Part shown: piece after piece, positions 23,950-34,119 of the stretch
How the letters are laid out: every line of letters starts with the position of its first letter
Position numbering within the stretch: position 1 is the first letter of the stretch
Origin: Begonia masoniana
Taxonomy: Eukaryota; Streptophyta; Magnoliopsida; Cucurbitales; Begoniaceae
DNA: 64,000 nucleotides
Reading direction: 5' to 3'
Assembly (NCBI GenBank): GCA_022432975.1
Contig: CM039505.1
Span: 51,554,653-51,618,652 of the forward strand
Notes under the pieces: model-generated
Databases searched by the model: none
What the model saw: only the letters and a program-made list of their open reading frames with translations
Told to the model about the DNA's origin: nothing
Made by a program: the position numbers and the translations under genes

Positions 23950-24459
23950 TGTCTTACAGTGTTCCAAGTACAATATTGCTTGCTTTAGGTTGGAACTCGT
24001 AAAGATGTGTTCTGACGTTAGCCAAAACGCGTTGTACTATGTGAGAAGAGAAATTCTATTTATAAACCATGCAATTTCATTTATTCAAAACGATGTGAGA
24101 TTGTGTTTCCCACTAGAATGGATTGGATCCTCACAGTAGGTTGTCCTAGCCTTCACATGTCGGGTTGTCACAATCTCTCCCCTTCGAATCAGACGTCTTT
24201 GTCAGGCACACATCCGATTAGCCAGTAGCTCTAATACCATTTGTAACGTCTCTCAGTACTTCAAATACAATATTTTTTGCTTTTTTGGTAGGAGTCTGCA
24301 TAGATTTCTTAATAGAGTTAGTCCATAACGTATTGTACTATATAAAGAGGAAAACTCTACTTATAAAGTATACATTTTTTCACTCTTCAAAACGATGTGC
24401 TGGTATGGACTGGACCATCACACTAGTTCGTCCAAGCCTTCACATGAGAGGTTGTCACA
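23950..24459 (-). mobile_element. Small TRIM element (minus), best-preserved copy
   Basis: The 3' LTR is 23950-24172 and the 5' LTR is 24242-24459 in minus sense, with termini TGTGACAACC and GTTACA. The primer-binding site is at 24228-24239 (one mismatch to TGGTATCAGAGC). A polypurine tract (GAAGGGGAGAGAT, minus) abuts the LTR at 24173. The internal region is only 69 bp with no coding. No clear target duplication remains. Confidence 0.8.
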
Positions 24460-25288
24460 TCATACTTGGTAACGTTTTATAAAATGAAGAATAATAAATT
24501 GATTGTCAAACAAGATGCCAAGTAACTACAAAATAACAACTATCCCTTTTACACGAAACTTGATTAATTATGAATATATTGACTAATACCCGTTCTTAGC
24601 AGATGGGTTTGATTATTTGGTTGTTTAATGTGTCGAAGATCTGAACTGTCTCACAATTTTATGGACCCAAAATCTAAGTTTACAATTTAGACAAAGTCTT
24701 GATTATATATTATTTATGCAACTCCAAGCATAATCTACTTGGACACGTGTTATACAAAAACAAATATTATAAGTCAAACTGTAGACTGGTTCTCCCCAAA
24801 TGGACCCACCGAAGACGAAATTGACATGGGTTAGAGCAGCCTGTTTAGACTCCATCAAAGCTCTTTGGAGCTTTCTTTCTGGGTTACAGAGAGAAAATTT
24901 CAAGAAATGAGAATTTAAAAACGTAAACCTCAATGAGAATTTAATTGAGTTGAAGGCTCTCTCTCTCTCTCTCGGCCCAAACCAAACCCTAAAGCCAATA
25001 GAAGAGTTGAATAAAAAAATATCTAAATTTAAGTTACAAGTAATGACAATACATAGAACAAGGGTTTGCAAAATTATGCAAGGGTTCTGGGGCTCAAGAA
25101 GCTTCAGTGATCTTTCTCAAACATAATGCCAGTAAACATTACCATGTTCCTATCAACTTTTATTTTAATTAGCCTTCGAGGAAACTTTTTATTCAAACAA
25201 GTATTATGAGTTACAACTTCAACACAAAACATCATCCATGACATAACATAACATAAAAAGGAGGATTCCTTGAAGTAACAATGAACAA
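24460..25288. other. Junction of the A-type flank and the C-type 3' flank, no gene seen
   Basis: To about 24780 this is A-type duplicated flank. From there it matches the downstream flank of SDR-D (44215-44534) and SDR-E (50880-51122), including a CT run near 24957. It holds the 3' UTR of SDR-C. Confidence 0.65.
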
Positions 25289-26558
25289 TTATTTAAACAG
25301 GCCAAGTAAAGGATTGAAAGCGCAGAATCCTCCATCTATGATAAGATTCTGTCCGCTCACATACCTTGATTCATCGGAGGCCAAAAACAGTGCAGAATTA
25401 GCTATGTCTTCTGCTTTCAGAGTCACCCCCTTCAGGGCTGGGAAAGACCCCATCATTTTCTCAGTAGTCTCACCGTCCATCCCCAGGAAGTTGTTAGCCA
25501 GCGGAGTCGCGATGCCGTACGGCGACACGCAGTTGACCCTTATCCCGTACTTACCCAGTTCGCCTGCCGCGCTTTTGGTGAGCCCTACGACGGCGTGCTT
25601 GGAGCCAGTGTAGGCGTGGGGGCCTCCACCTCCAGTGTAGGAGGCAACACTGGCCGTCGATATAATGCTGCCTTTCCTGGCCGGAATCATTGCTTGGGAT
25701 GCGTGTTTTATGCCGAGAAAAACGCCGGTGATGTTGACGCTCAAAACACGGTCGAAGTCGGCCTTCTCGTTGTCGATCATTCGAGGTTTATTTGGCTCGA
25801 CTATTCTGGCGTTGTTGAACATTATATCCAGTTTTCCGAACTTTTCGACGGCTGTATTAACGGCGTTTTTCACTTGCTCTTCGTCAGCGACGTTGCAGTG
25901 GATGTAAAGGGAGTCCGGTCCGATGGACTGGGAGACGGCCTGGCCGAGTTCGTCCTGGACGTCGGCGATTAAGACCTTTGCACCGTGGTGGGCGAAGACT
26001 CTGGCTGTGCTCTCACCTATCCCACTGGCTCCGCCGGTTATTAAAGCTACCCTTCCAACTAGCCTGCCATTTTTGTCATTGGATTTGCAAAGCTACATTC
26101 AAATTTGAAGTTTTGAAACGCAGTAATTTTCAAAAACAACGTTCTAAACTAAAACTGGGATAGGAAGTAGATAATTGTAACCAAATGCACGTATTTAACG
26201 TTGATTTTAGACCCATTTTATTAAATTTGGATTAGGTTCAGACGGAATCATTTGTTATATCTTTAGATGCGAAAACTAGACTACTAATCAAATCTAAACT
26301 TTGTGTTAAACTAAATAAAGTTGAATTTTTCTCTGTCGCTCTTGTTCATGCGATCGATTGATGGATCAAAAATTTGAATCTAGTTTATGATGTTTTTAAT
26401 CTAGGTACCATTTTTGCTAAATTTATCTGTACAAATGGAAGAATCAAAATCGGATTGATGATCACGTTCTCCAACAAAAATAAAAAGAAACAACACAAAA
26501 CCTAAATATATTTCTCGTACCTTCTTCCAATTTCTACTATGTAGGAGCTGCTTCCCAT
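25289..26558 (-). CDS. SDR-C: classical short-chain dehydrogenase/reductase, 270 aa, NNAG changed to NNAR
   Basis: Exon 1 is 26558-26521 (MGSSSYIVEIGRR), the GT-AG intron is 26064-26520 (457 bp), and exon 2 is 26063-25289. The intron sits at the same split Arg13 codon as in SDR-A/B. Motifs: TGGASGIG (22-29), Asp47, Asn123, Ser151, YTGSK (Tyr164, Lys168). The conserved NNAG motif reads NNAR (Gly99 to Arg). This glycine packs beside the nucleotide in known SDRs, so activity may be reduced. The frame is otherwise intact. It converges with SDR-B. Close relatives are the secoisolariciresinol dehydrogenase-like plant SDRs; substrate unknown. Confidence 0.9.
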
Positions 26559-26666
26559 CGTGAGAGAGAAACTAAGAAAGAGATAGAGAGAATGTGTGCA
26601 GAGAGAGAGAGGAGAGAGATGTTAATAAGATGAAGAGAATAGCTTGGTCTCTTTGCTAAATGAAAG

Positions 26667-26680
26667 CCTTTTTTATAGCC
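26667..26680 (-). promoter_or_regulatory. TATA box of SDR-C
   Basis: The minus strand reads GGCTATAAAAAAGG, about 110 bp before the ATG, inside the block shared with SDR-A, -B and -D. A CT-rich 5' UTR (GA repeats in plus sense, 26561-26625) lies between TATA and ATG. Confidence 0.75.
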
Positions 26681-26759
26681 ATAGCCGGTCACTCACCTAA
26701 ATAGACCGAAGCTAGTCTCCAAATTGGAGTCCACTTAATATAAATAAAGATTTTAACCT

Positions 26760-27032
26760 TTGAAGTTTGGCTTTGGATTAAAAAAATTCTCAAAGTATCT
26801 TTATGCTAAAAATAAATTTTAAACTATCAAAAACTCCTGGGGTTAACCAATAACTCTATCAAAAATCTATCAACGCACGGGAGAATGGGAGGTACGTTTG
26901 GTGGTGGAATTCCCCCTGCGCGCTAGAACGTGCCCCGCACGTGCGCGCGGGGGGTCTCCACCCCCAAACCACGCCCCCCGTACTTTCCGTACCCCACACG
27001 TGCGCGCTAGAATAGGGCTCCACCCTCAAACG
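26760..27032. other. GC-rich stretch, no gene seen
   Basis: From about 26880 the sequence becomes GC-rich with repeated acgtgcgcgc-type motifs. The target duplication shows that it continues at 30610, on the far side of the Copia insertion. Confidence 0.5.
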
Positions 27033-27300
27033 TGTTAGAATTTGGTGTGACCCGAATTCTTGTTGGGCCGGGTCGGGCCCATTATCAATATTAGGGTTTT
27101 ATGTTTTCTCTATTTATTGATGCTTGAGTCGCAAAACTCATTGTACCGAATTTTGATATTAGTGATTCTCTCCTCTGCCCGTGGTTTTTTCCCTTTCTAG
27201 GGTTTCCACGTAAAATTCGGTGTCCATTATTTTCTCGTTTTTTCTTTTTCGGTTTTCTAGATCGTTCGTTACAGGTGGATTAAGGCGTCTAATCCTAACA
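27033..27300 (+). mobile_element. 5' LTR (268 bp) of a Gag-only Copia element
   Basis: Termini TGTTAGAATTTGG and AATCCTAACA. Nearly identical to 30344-30609, so the insertion is young. The primer-binding site TGGTATCAGAGC is at 27303-27314. Confidence 0.95.
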
Positions 27301-28496
27301 ACTGGTATCAGAGCTTCGAGGTTGAAGTAGTTTTCGAAAATCAGGGTTTGATTCTTCGAAGGGTATCGATCGATTTTATAGAGGTTTGCAATTTCGGTGG
27401 AAGTTTGCATTTTTTGTTGAAAAAGAAATTGTTTGGAGGAAATAAAAAAAAAAAAAAAAAACAACAGAAACAAAAGTTTGTTTTTGTGTGTTCTGTTCTT
27501 CGACAGACACTGAAGAACAGAGAAGAATAGAGGGAGAGAGGAGAAGCCCGAGCTCGCCGCCGACCGCCGCAGTCGCAGAACCGCCGACGCGCGCAGAACC
27601 CGCCGCCGTCGCACGCACATCCGCCGCCGATCAACGCCGCGCGCGAGTCAGAGAACAGAGGAGCCGCGAAGGCCCATCTCGTCGAGTCCTAACGACGCCG
27701 ATCAGAGAGGAGAAGACCGCCCCGAACGCCGTTCGGAGTTAGCCACCGCCGACTGCGAGAAGCGCAGCGCGATCTGAAGCCGAAGAACCGTACGCCGTCG
27801 ACGTTCTCCGTAGCACAGAACTTCGGCGTCGGACTCTGCCATCTCAGGTTTGCCATCTCCGATCGGGTTTCTGTTGTTCCCACCGAGCTCCTGAAGCTGC
27901 CACACACGTCCGACAGTCAGAGTGTAGTTCGTTCGACGCACTGAGAAATTAACCGCCGGCAGAACTGCAAAATTTGATTCTCCAGCAGAGAGTTAAACTT
28001 CAATCTTGGATTGGATTGGTGTTCTGGTTTTGAACAGTTATTCCATTGTTGGGAGAAAATTTGATTTTTCTTGGGAGCGTACAATTGGATTGGTTCTGGT
28101 ATTTTTTCAACAGGGACTTTTGTTTGAAAAATTGACATTGGGTGAACAAGGTGAAGTGGAGAGATTAAAGTTAGAAATTGGTTGAATTTCAATATTTGAA
28201 AATCTCTGGATTTTGCTTCATTGGATTGTCGGTGGAATATCGGGTAATATTTTGGTGGTATTCTAAATTATTGGGGCTGAGATACTTTTGGGATATTTTT
28301 GGATAAAATTATCTGGTTTCTGGGCAGATTTGGATTGATTATTGCGTTGAATAATTAATCGGGAAAATATCTGTTTGTTGAGCGTTTTTTGATTCAGAAT
28401 ATTTTGGAGGATTTATTCTGAATATTTGAGATTGATTATCGGGGTTGAATAATTGATCTGGAAATAGCTGTTTTTTTAGAATTGTTTTTGATAACA

Positions 28497-30161
28497 ATGA
28501 CAGGTGAGGATAGCACAAGACCTAGTATTGAAAAATTCGATGGGACAGATTTTACATTCTGGAAAATGCAAATTGAGGATTACTTGTACGGGAAAGATCT
28601 TCATCTTCCTCTGAGTACGAAGCCAGAGAAGATGGAAGACGGTGAATGGAATCTCCTTGATAGAAAAGTTTTGGGAGTCGTCCGATTGACGCTAGCCAAA
28701 AGCGTTGCTCACAACGTGGCGAAGGAGAAGACCACCGCGAGTTTGATGAAGACTCTGTCTGATATGTACGAGAAACCGTCTGCGAATAATAAGGTATTTC
28801 TTATGAAGAAGCTTTTTAATCAGAAGATGATTGATGGTGCTTCTGTCGCAGCGCATCTGAATGAGTTCAATACTATTGTAAATCAATTGCTATCTGTGGA
28901 AATTGATTTTGATGATGAAGTTTGTGCCCTAATTTTGTTGGCGTCTCTACCGAATAGTTGGGAGCCTATGAGAGCTGCAGTTAGTAACTCAGTTGGAAGT
29001 GCTAAGCTGGTATTCACCGATGTGAGGGATCGTATTCTTGCCGAGGAGGTTCGTAAGATTGATTCTGGTGTAACATCGACAGGTTCAGCTCTGAATGTTG
29101 AAAGTAGAGGCAGAAGTCAAAGAAAAGGTCTTGGCAACAGAAATCGAAATCAGAGGAAGTCCGAAAAACACGCCAACTTTGAGTGTTATCATTGTGGTAA
29201 GAAAGGACACATAAAGAGATTTTGTCACAAGTTTCTTCGGGAGAATCTGGTTGCCCAAGGAAAGGAAAAGATGTTCGAAGAGGGTGACATAAACGAGGAG
29301 GCAGACACAGCCACCGAGCAGTCCTTCAGTGTGTACAACGAGGATGTTGTAAATTCTGATTGCCAAGATACGAGTTGGGTGATCGATAGTGGCGCTTCAA
29401 TACATGCCACTTCGCGGAGAGATTTCTTTACATCCTACACTTCGGGTGATTATGGAAGTGTGAGGATGGGAAATGGTGACATGGCAAAAGCCATTGGTAT
29501 GGGAGATGTGTGTTTGGAGACCAACATCGGCAGCACCTTGGTTTTGAGAGGTGTGAAGCACATCCCGGACATCCGCAAGAATTTGGTCTCGACTGGGAAG
29601 CTCGACGACGAAGGTTTTGGCAACACCTTTCGTGATGGAAAATGGAAGCTTACCAGAGGTTCATTGATTGTGGCGAGAGGAGAAAAATACTCCTCATTAT
29701 ATGTGATGCATGCGAAGATCACGGGTTCCACAGTCAATGTGATGGGTAAGAAGGCTGCAAAGTTTGTGAATTCACCTTTTAAGAGAAAGGTTGAGAAGAC
29801 TTGGAAGAAGTCAGGTTCTCGGGTGAAGTTCAGGTTGGGATCTGAGGGTACATCAGAGCCGGTGAGTCAGCCTATTACAGATGTTCAGTCATCAGGTTCA
29901 GTTTCACGTCAGAGTGGTATCGTCAAAGGCAGAACAATGCAGAAGGTTAAAACTTCGGGACGATATGATGAAACTGTGGATTATGCATTGAATGTGTTCG
30001 AGGGTAACGATTCCTGTGTGGAGTCTTCGACATGTTCAGATAGAGTTCGTTGCAGCAACTCTGATAGTTCAGTGATACCAAGGAGGAGGAGATGTGATTT
30101 CTTCTCAGGTAAATCTCTCAAGTTTAAGTGGGGCTTAAACTTGATCGGTATCGGATACTGA
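28497..30161 (+). CDS. Gag-protease polyprotein of the non-autonomous Copia, 554 aa
   Basis: The start MTGEDSTRPSIEKFDG is the usual Copia Gag opening; an upstream in-frame non-ATG extension is ignored. Residues 10-200 form a Copia/UBN2-type Gag core (FTFWKMQIEDYLYGKDL, SLMKTLSDMYEKPS, LLASLPNSWEPM). The CCHC zinc knuckle CYHCGKKGHIKRFC starts at residue 230. The aspartic protease motif DSGAS is at 297-301, followed by the gag-pre-integrase segment (VRMGNGDMAKAIGMGDVCL). After about residue 430 the sequence is Ser/Lys-rich without a recognised domain and ends before integrase. It would assemble into virus-like particles; the open frame suggests selection or youth. Confidence 0.92.
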   Translation: MTGEDSTRPSIEKFDGTDFTFWKMQIEDYLYGKDLHLPLSTKPEKMEDGEWNLLDRKVLGVVRLTLAKSVAHNVAKEKTTASLMKTLSDMYEKPSANNKVFLMKKLFNQKMIDGASVAAHLNEFNTIVNQLLSVEIDFDDEVCALILLASLPNSWEPMRAAVSNSVGSAKLVFTDVRDRILAEEVRKIDSGVTSTGSALNVESRGRSQRKGLGNRNRNQRKSEKHANFECYHCGKKGHIKRFCHKFLRENLVAQGKEKMFEEGDINEEADTATEQSFSVYNEDVVNSDCQDTSWVIDSGASIHATSRRDFFTSYTSGDYGSVRMGNGDMAKAIGMGDVCLETNIGSTLVLRGVKHIPDIRKNLVSTGKLDDEGFGNTFRDGKWKLTRGSLIVARGEKYSSLYVMHAKITGSTVNVMGKKAAKFVNSPFKRKVEKTWKKSGSRVKFRLGSEGTSEPVSQPITDVQSSGSVSRQSGIVKGRTMQKVKTSGRYDETVDYALNVFEGNDSCVESSTCSDRVRCSNSDSSVIPRRRRCDFFSGKSLKFKWGLNLIGIGY

Positions 30162-30343
30162 GGTGGCCCATTTGGGGCCTTTGTGGTAGAGGAGCTTTTT
30201 TAATGGTGTTTTGCAGATTTGTTTCCTTGCACTGGAATTTCGTTGAAGGTGGAGATTGTCAGAGTTCAGTGTTCTGGATTCGGTTTTGTTGGGCCGAGTA
30301 ACCCGTTGGATCTCTCTTGTGGAATTCGTGTCAAGGTGGAGTT

Positions 30344-30609
30344 TGTTAGAATTTGGTGTGACCCGAATTCTTGTTGGGCCGGGTCGGGCCCATTATCAAT
30401 ATTAGGGTTTTATGTTTTCTCTATTTATTGATGCTTGAGTCGCAAAACTCATTGTACCGAATTGTTATTAGTGATTCTCTCCTCTGCCCGTGGTTTTTTC
30501 CCTTTCTAGGGTTTCCACGTAAAATTCGGTGTCCATTATTTTCTCGTTTTTTCTTTTTCGATTTTCTAGATCGTTCGTTACAGGTGGATTAGGGCATCTA
30601 ATCCTAACA
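30344..30609 (+). mobile_element. 3' LTR (266 bp) of the Gag-only Copia
   Basis: Matches 27033-27300 with few differences and is followed directly by AAACG. Confidence 0.95.
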
Positions 30610-30712
30610 AAACGCACCCCCTGCGTCAATGTGATCCACACGTGCCCGTATGATAAATGTTCTAAGAGCGGCGGGGGGTGTGCACCCTCACACGGTCCCT
30701 CGTTCTGCGTTA

Positions 30713-30722
30713 ATATATAAGG
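30713..30722 (+). promoter_or_regulatory. Candidate TATA box for the plant-transposon ORF remnant
   Basis: atatataagg follows a GC-rich segment and precedes a leader-like stretch and the ORFs at 31038-32218. Inferred from position only. Confidence 0.4.
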
Positions 30723-31037
30723 AAACATATCAGTTTTCTTCAGAAAACTCGAGTTTTCTCTCGTCCAAACCCTCAGGTCCGTGCATTTTGCTAGTGAAAT
30801 CATCAAATATGACCCTTTTTCACTGAAATCTATGAAAAACCTTCAAGGAAATCCCAAAACCGAGCCAAAACCCTTAGCCCGAGCGGAAAATCCTAAAAAA
30901 CCGAGGGTTTTTCAAGAAAATCACAAAATTTGGGGTTTTTTCGCAATGAAAATCTCCAAATCTGATCTGCTTTCTCGCTGAAAATCCCAAACAACCCGAA
31001 AATTTGAAAATAAAAAAAAAAATCGTCAAACCCAAAA

Positions 31038-32218
31038 ATGGCCCCCCTAAGAATGTTTATTAGCCGAAAGACTCCCGGATGTCACAAGGTGGCCCATCAA
31101 ACCGAGCACCGGATCAAGTGCCGCAACCGCCTCTTGGTTATTTTTCCATGGAATTTCGTAACGAGGGGTGTCAATAGCAGTACAAGCGGGAAACGAGAAT
31201 CTGCTCGATTATTTATGGGAAAATTGCTAGCTTTAGAGTTAGGAGTCTTTGAAGGTCAAGGAGATGTTTAACAATATCTCTTTGCACGGGGTATACAACA
31301 TGAAAGGCGACTACTGCGACAGAATTGTTCGCCTGTTTTATGTCAACTTGGTTAGTACCGGGAGGTCCGGTTGGGTGAAGACGTACCTATTCGGTACAGA
31401 AGTTGTCATTGCTCTAGATGTTATCAACGAATTGCTGAGATTTACGGACGATGAGGTAGAGAGATATTATCATAATTCCCGAGAGTGTAATTTCTCCAGA
31501 ACAGTAGAGGGACTAGAGTTCCTTAGGCAAATCCACCGCAATTCGGGCATTGCATGGTTCGTGAAGCCAAGATCGAAGGCTCTGAACGTCAAAGCTTTGG
31601 TTTTACACATCCTGATCAGTCACATCATCCTGCCGAGGGATGGTCATAGAGATCTCGTCAGGTGGATGAATTTATACATCATGGAGAAGCTCTACAGCGG
31701 CACGCTGTTCAACCCGAGATACATGATTATAGACACATGCTTGAGGTCGGGCTAACCAAAAATAAAAATCTGTCGTTTGGGACTTTGATTTGGAAGATCG
31801 TCTAGCATTTTCAGATTCTGGTGCCCAATGGAGAGCAAATCAGATCACAAAGATTTATCGATCTATTTAACAGGATCCATTGACTCGGATGGGCCTAGTC
31901 GAAGTCCACGGGTCTTGGATGGTCAAGGGAGATCCCGGAGCCTCCATATCGCGGGATGTTCCAATGGACGACGCCCCAACCATCGAGGATGCCACTGCAC
32001 CACCATTTGCCCCTCAGGCTTATAGTAGCTGAGACATGAGGCAGCATATGCACCAGATGTATGAGATGCAGCAGCAGATGCATCAGCAAATGCAGCAGAG
32101 GGACCAGAGGATGGAGTCCCTCATAGGCAGGGTCGAGGAGATCACCGCGAGTCAAGAAAAGCTAGTTGAATCACAAGACTATCTCAATGAATCCTTAGAG
32201 AGCTCACTGACAGGCTGA
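31038..32218 (+). pseudogene. Remnant resembling the 'putative plant transposon protein' family
   Basis: Three open pieces in different frames: 31038-31271; 31249-31755 (RIVRLFYVNLVSTGRSGW, then TYLFGTEVVIALDVINELL), whose pattern recalls the Transposase_32 domain; and 32036-32218, a Met/Gln-rich likely coiled coil (MRQHMHQMYEMQQQMHQQ). The order, domain then coiled coil, fits that family. Frame changes show decay. Family assignment is from memory of the pattern and is moderate to weak. A young Copia lies upstream, in what may have been the promoter. Confidence 0.5.
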
Positions 32219-32604
32219 CGGATTTGATGGTGGATGAAAACGACGATGTCCCATCGAATTAGGATATTTTAGATTTTGTATTTCATTTTATGTACTTTAC
32301 TTTTCGTCTGTAAATATGATATACTTTACTTTTTTGTATTTTGATGCACTTTAATTTTTATTTTATGTCTTAATGTTTATTATATGTACTAGAATCTGGT
32401 TGTTGGGTATATATTTGTAATTTGAATTTGCAGGAACTGTTTGAAGATAGCCATGGAGAAGTCATAAAACAAACGAAACTCTGTCCATTTTTTTCATTTT
32501 TTTGTCTAAATAAACTGAAACAAATAAATAATTCTAATTTGAATAACCTTTAATAAATAAGTATTCTGAACATAAACGAAAAAAAAAAAAAATATTTAAA
32601 AAAA
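32219..32604. other. AT-rich, no gene seen
   Basis: T-rich sequence after the coiled-coil piece, then an A-run at 32579-32592. No motif seen. Confidence 0.5.
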
Positions 32605-33020
32605 ATTACAATTTGAAATATCTTCGGGATGTAATTTGTTATATCGGCTTCTTCGGCTCAGAAGGACATCACAATGCTTAATGCTTGAAATGCAGGTTTG
32701 AGTACTCCACTCATTTCATAATCTAACGATTTTACCGCAAGTTCACCGTGTCTTTCTCTTGGAACAAGACTCATTTAATATATGTTTCCCTCAATCAATC
32801 TCGGAAGATCCATCAATGTTTCAAGATTGATAGAGCGAAACATATATTAAATGAGTCTTGTTCTAAGAGAAAGACGCAATAAACTTGCGAAAAAATCGTT
32901 AGATTATGAAATGAGTGGAGTACTCAAACCTACCTTAGAAGCATTAAGGCTTGTGATATTCTTCTGGACCGAAGAAGCTGATATAACAAATTACATCCCG
33001 AAGATATTTCAAATTGTAAT
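32605..33020. repeat. Long hairpin-forming inverted repeat (184-bp arms, 48-bp loop)
   Basis: Left arm 32605-32788 pairs with right arm 32837-33020 at roughly 90% over the part compared in detail. Arms begin attacaatttgaaatatcttc and end with its complement. It could be a foldback/MITE-like element or a young MIRNA-type inverted duplication. No protein motif seen. Confidence 0.88.
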
Positions 33021-33185
33021 TATTATTTTTTGTTTATTTAAATAAAAAATTATTTTAGGTTGGTCTAATAAAATTGAAATAATGGACCCAGCACTGAAAT
33101 TACAACAGTTAATAATTGCTGCCTCGGCCGCGCGTTCTCAATTCCTATACATAATAGAAATTATATTAAAAAAGAATGACTGTGT

Positions 33186-34119
33186 TTAAGAGGGAAATGT
33201 GTTAAATTGTACTTGCGTCCCGTCAAATGTGTTGAAACTCAAAAATGTGTTTTGAGAAGCAGTGCCTGAAGTGGATCCTCGGTGAGAACAAGTGTGACTA
33301 TTGTGCCCCTTCTGCCAACATATATCGCAAGACATCTTTGAGTTCTACCTACTCATTGTCGAACTTGACACCTCATCGACATCTCGCACTCTTGTCTTCT
33401 TCGGCCTACTGGGTTGGCTATATCTTCTGAGCGGGAACAATTCCTATCGATCTAGTATTTGCGGCCACATTTGGGGATCGCTCACGGGTTGAATAAACTG
33501 TTAGTACATATGCATGTAAGTTGCCCGGTGATAGCATGGATGCACGTAATTATCTGGTGCCACTCTCCTGAAATGCATGCATGGAATGGAATAGACACAC
33601 AAGAATCCAGTAAACTCACACTTGTTGCACACACTTGTATTCATGTCGACTACGTATTGTTCGTAGCCATTGCTGACCTCAAATCGTGCACCTCCCCCAA
33701 GCTGAGTACTCCAATTTCAAACTGCACTTTCTAGCTTTTCAAACTTTTTCTTTATCTTAGGACACACGAGGCCTGTTGATTCGGCTAGCTTCTCAATTTT
33801 TTACACAATGCGAGTCATCATGCACTTTCGGATCATCTCAAACATGGTCATGACCAGTTTGTCCCTGACTGGCAATAGAAGTGTATTGAATGACTCGCAC
33901 AAATTATTTAATCTCATGTCGTACTTGATATTCAAAAAAAATGCATGACTAACCCAATATCTAGGCTCTTCTGCTCAAAACCATGTGTTGGCCTCCGGGC
34001 TAAGCTGGTGTAATTTCTGCATTTTTGTTTCGAAATGTCACCTTGTGGTTGCTCCAGCCGCATTCCACATCACATCTCGGTAGGCTCTGTCTCGAAATTT
34101 GCCTTTAAAGAGTTGTTTC
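33186..34119 (-). pseudogene. MULE (MuDR) transposase C-terminal remnant
   Basis: One minus-strand frame reads FKGKFRDRAYRDVMWNAAG, LSPEANTWF, NNLCESFNTLLLPVRDKL, MFEMIRKCMMTR, PKIKKKFEKL, FEVSNGYEQYVVDM, a SWIM-like C-x2-C...C-x-H segment, then a zinc knuckle CDICWQKGHNSHTC. This is the C-terminal half of a Mutator transposase. At least seven in-frame stops break it, but no frameshift is needed. The catalytic N-terminal half is absent. It ends where duplicated SDR flank begins (about 34103-34119). Confidence 0.88.

Larger units (their letters stand above)
21346..24780. repeat. Segmental duplication block 2 (SDR-B gene and flanks)
   Basis: Near-identical to 8081-11450, but with the Copia insertion site empty on the left. 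A 45-bp unit (acgagttggagcag...) is doubled at 21433-21522, with a diverged third copy near 21585. The block runs directly into the C-type gene downstream flank at about 24780. Confidence 0.9.
27033..30609 (+). mobile_element. Non-autonomous Copia-type LTR element encoding Gag-protease only
   Basis: 3577 bp with paired LTRs and a perfect 5-bp target duplication AAACG (27028-27032 and 30610-30614). A primer-binding site and a polypurine-like tract (caaggtggag) before 30344 are present. The leader (27315-28496) is long and partly very GC-rich (27540-27760). One intact ORF codes for Gag and protease. Integrase, RT and RNase H are absent, so enzymes must come from a partner element. Confidence 0.93.

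Noticed and set aside
27159..27941. Arg/Ala-rich ORFs in the GC-rich leader of the Gag-only Copia
   Set aside because: Several overlapping frames of biased composition on both strands, no motif; leader sequence.
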